Part shown: positions 61,999 to 64,000 of the stretch, piece by piece
How positions within the stretch are numbered: position 1 is the first letter of the stretch
Layout of the letters: each line of letters starts with the position of its first letter
Source of the DNA: Edwardsiella piscicida
GTDB taxonomy: Bacteria; Pseudomonadota; Gammaproteobacteria; Enterobacterales; Enterobacteriaceae
Length of the DNA stretch: 64,000 nucleotides
Direction: 5' to 3'
Assembly (NCBI RefSeq): GCF_001896205.1
Contig: NZ_MPNU01000001.1
Location: 3,708,032 to 3,772,031, forward strand
Notes under the pieces: model-generated
Told to the model about the DNA's origin: nothing
The model's input: the letters and a program-made list of their open reading frames with translations, nothing else
Databases searched by the model: none
Program-made: the position numbers and the translations under genes

Positions 61999-64000
61999 TT
62001 ATCTCCTATCGTCGGGATCCAGACGGCGGCGGCGCAGCATACGCGGCACCCGCCACAGCACCAGGCTCACCAGCACAATCGCCAGCAGCGCCAAGGCCGC
62101 CAGAATGAACGGATGAGAGGAGAAGATATACCATAGGCGCTCCCACCAAGGCAGGTGGCCAACGTAGTAAATGTCGCCCACCCGCACACTATTGACGCCG
62201 GAGGTCCGAATAATGGAGACCGAACCGTACATCGCCTCGGTTTTACCGCTGTCAATCAAGGCGTTATTAAGCAATGTATAGCCCTGCTGATCGTCCGCCA
62301 GCAGCGCGACCACGCTACGCTGCGCATTGAATGGCGACTGAAAACCGACGATGGCGGCCAGCGGCGCCGTCGCGCTGAGGGTCGTTTTTGCGGCGGCGCG
62401 CGTCGCGCTGGGATCCGGAATCGTGTTGTCCGTCGTCGTATTCATCGGACTCTCCAGCCAGCTCTGCGTCGCGCTCACCAGCGCCGCAACCCGATCCGCG
62501 TCGCGCAGCGTCGGCGGAATACGCCCGATCAGTAGAATATCGCGATCCTTATCCTGCGCCTGCGCAACGTCGTCACTCAGGGTCACCGCCAGCGCCGGAT
62601 AGCCGGTCTGGGCGCCGATATTCCCCAGCGCCGACAGCAGGGTACTCACCTGTATCGCCGAGGGTTTAGGCGCCACCACCACCAGGGTTTGCGACAGATC
62701 GGCCAAGCGGCTAAAGGGGAAACCGGCGTTGGCGAAACTCCGCAGATCCGGCATCGCGATAAAGTGACGGAAGCCGGAGAAGTCAAGGGTCGAGGCGTTA
62801 CCGATCGCCACGGTATTCGGCAACGGTTGATAAGAGACGCACTCGCCGTTGGAGGGCGTCAGATAGGGCACCACATAGTCAAAATCGAAGCGTAGATGGT
62901 TCTGAATCCCCAGTTTTACCGCGGGGATAGTGACGGCATCCATTTTATCAAACAAGCCCTGAATCAAAGGGATATGCAATAGTGCACGCTCTTGATCTTC
63001 CGAGGGCAGTAGAGGGAAAGCCTGTAAAAATTGATTATTGATATTCACGGTCATACGCGAACCGTCATTAAACGGCGGCTGGGTATAGCGGTACTTCAGA
63101 TTCATATCCACATAGGCGTTGTGGAGCAAAAACAGATCCGGCGGCAGATTCAGGGTTAAGGATATCGGTGCCGGCCGCACCCCGCTCGACTGTAGCTGAT
63201 CGCTATAGCTTTGCAGCTCGCCAAAGGTTACCGGCCGGTCGGTCGGCACCCAGTTGGGCGCATCATAGGGCTGCCGCTGAGCGAGCGTCTCGACCCGATC
63301 GACGCGGGCGCTATCGCCGCGCAGCAGGATATCGCCCTGGGCAATCCCCCGCACCGCCGTCATTAGGTCGCGATCGTCACGCCCCATAATCAACAGCATC
63401 TTGATATAAGGATTATCCGGCCGGGAGATCATCGCCACCGTCGGCCCGTCAACCGCCGGGTAGTCAGCTAAAAAGTCCGGGCGCTGCGCATTGGTGGCAA
63501 ACACCACCCCATGCCGATCCGGCAGCTGATTATACAGCACTGGGAAACGCTGACCGCGCCACTGCGCCTGCGCCCCGAACCAGGATGCCAGCACCGCCGC
63601 GGCCTGCTGCTGCGCCAGATTCGGCTGGGCGGCGAACACCACCGGCAGCGTCAGCGGCGCCTTGCTGGCGCTGTCAAAGAAGGGTCGGGGGAATAGGGAT
63701 AAGTCGTTTTGCAGTAACAGGGACTGGGTCGTCAGCGTCAGGCTACTGCCCTGCCCAACGGCCAGCCACAGGGTCGGATGCCACTCGTTGTCGCACTGGC
63801 GATAAGACTGATAGCGACCGACGAACTCCAGGCGAATGCGATTAAAATCGGTAATATAGTGCGCATCTAGCGGCACCTGGACCTGATTGGCATGCCCTAA
63901 CTGACTTTTATCGACCGCCACGGCGCCGACCAGATCATCGTTGAGGAATACCTTAACCTGGGATACCAGCGGCACCAGCGACGGCGATGGGGTAAACACC
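61999..64000 (-). CDS. bcsB: Cellulose synthase periplasmic subunit BcsB, C-terminal part (cut by window end)
   Basis: BcsB is the periplasmic partner of the synthase BcsA, guiding the glucan across the periplasm and anchored by one C-terminal helix. The window holds the last 666 codons; the full protein is about 780 residues, so the signal peptide and start are missing. The visible parts are two alternating carbohydrate-binding and flavodoxin-like modules (FNRIRLEFVGRYQ with a disulfide-type Cys in YQSYRQCDNEWHP, LRFDFDYVVPYLTPSNGEC, LVVVAPKPSAIQVSTLLSALG). The TM helix PFILAALALLAIVLVSLVLW near the C-terminus ends in a very basic RRRRLDPDDRR tail. bcsA is expected just beyond the window. 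Confidence 0.95.
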   Translation of the reverse strand, partial: VFTPSPSLVPLVSQVKVFLNDDLVGAVAVDKSQLGHANQVQVPLDAHYITDFNRIRLEFVGRYQSYRQCDNEWHPTLWLAVGQGSSLTLTTQSLLLQNDLSLFPRPFFDSASKAPLTLPVVFAAQPNLAQQQAAAVLASWFGAQAQWRGQRFPVLYNQLPDRHGVVFATNAQRPDFLADYPAVDGPTVAMISRPDNPYIKMLLIMGRDDRDLMTAVRGIAQGDILLRGDSARVDRVETLAQRQPYDAPNWVPTDRPVTFGELQSYSDQLQSSGVRPAPISLTLNLPPDLFLLHNAYVDMNLKYRYTQPPFNDGSRMTVNINNQFLQAFPLLPSEDQERALLHIPLIQGLFDKMDAVTIPAVKLGIQNHLRFDFDYVVPYLTPSNGECVSYQPLPNTVAIGNASTLDFSGFRHFIAMPDLRSFANAGFPFSRLADLSQTLVVVAPKPSAIQVSTLLSALGNIGAQTGYPALAVTLSDDVAQAQDKDRDILLIGRIPPTLRDADRVAALVSATQSWLESPMNTTTDNTIPDPSATRAAAKTTLSATAPLAAIVGFQSPFNAQRSVVALLADDQQGYTLLNNALIDSGKTEAMYGSVSIIRTSGVNSVRVGDIYYVGHLPWWERLWYIFSSHPFILAALALLAIVLVSLVLWRVPRMLRRRRLDPDDRR

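Overview
The window reads as an Enterobacterales chromosome of high G+C. Gene order matches Escherichia coli in long blocks: ftsY-rsmD-yhhL-yhhM-yhhN; fdhD-fdoGHI-fdhE; yigL-pldB; pitA-uspB-uspA-dtpB-rsmJ-prlC-rlmJ-gor; and pdeH-kdgK-yhjJ-dctA-pdeK-bcsCZB. These blocks are joined in an order E. coli does not have and are separated by accessory genes. Together with the G+C-rich codon use, this suggests a relative such as Edwardsiella (Hafniaceae). That genus assignment is inference. I saw no tRNA, rRNA, insertion sequence, prophage or CRISPR array. Layout, 1-14.2 kb: the ftsY 5' end (minus strand) carries 27 perfect copies of a 9-bp repeat encoding Glu-Gln-Ala. It is followed by rsmD/yhhL, a DUF1820-yhhM pair, yhhN, yiiM, and the formate dehydrogenase-O locus (fdhD, then fdoG with an in-frame selenocysteine UGA, fdoH, fdoI, fdhE). 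Next come yigL, pldB and asd. 14.2-22.9 kb: a BtsS-type histidine kinase without an adjacent regulator gene; the small RNA RyhB with a Fur box; a PhoP-box-like site and long leader before an MgtB-type Mg2+ P-type ATPase; pitA; and a sodium:neurotransmitter-symporter (NSS) gene. The NSS gene is preceded by a leucine-codon leader peptide and mutually exclusive hairpins, the signature of an undescribed transcription attenuator. 22.9-37.1 kb: uspB/uspA, dtpB and gdhA; a histidine kinase/OmpR-type regulator pair; and, divergent from it, a six-gene sugar operon (LsrB/RhaS-like binding protein, ABC ATPase, two permeases, FGGY pentulose kinase, SIS-domain protein). 37-51.8 kb: rsmJ, prlC (with a heat-shock-like promoter), a HIT protein, rlmJ, and gor, which carries a one-base deletion in a G run near its end. 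Then a chemoreceptor and lipoprotein, ddlA, an atypical LuxR-type and a LysR-type regulator, cdh, the c-di-GMP phosphodiesterase pdeH with a near-perfect flagellar (FliA) promoter, and kdgK. 51.8-64 kb: yhjJ, dctA, the membrane phosphodiesterase pdeK and the cellulose genes bcsC, bcsZ and bcsB (bcsB cut by the window edge). How the genes connect: formate oxidation is complete with its accessory proteins (FdhD sulfuration, FdhE). Metal homeostasis is concentrated in RyhB/Fur, MgtB/PhoP and PitA. The 43-64 kb part links motility and c-di-GMP (a chemoreceptor and pdeH behind FliA-type promoters, plus pdeK) with cellulose production. The most novel observations are the leucine attenuator of the NSS transporter, the sugar operon with its unusual SIS protein, and the giant EQA repeat in ftsY.
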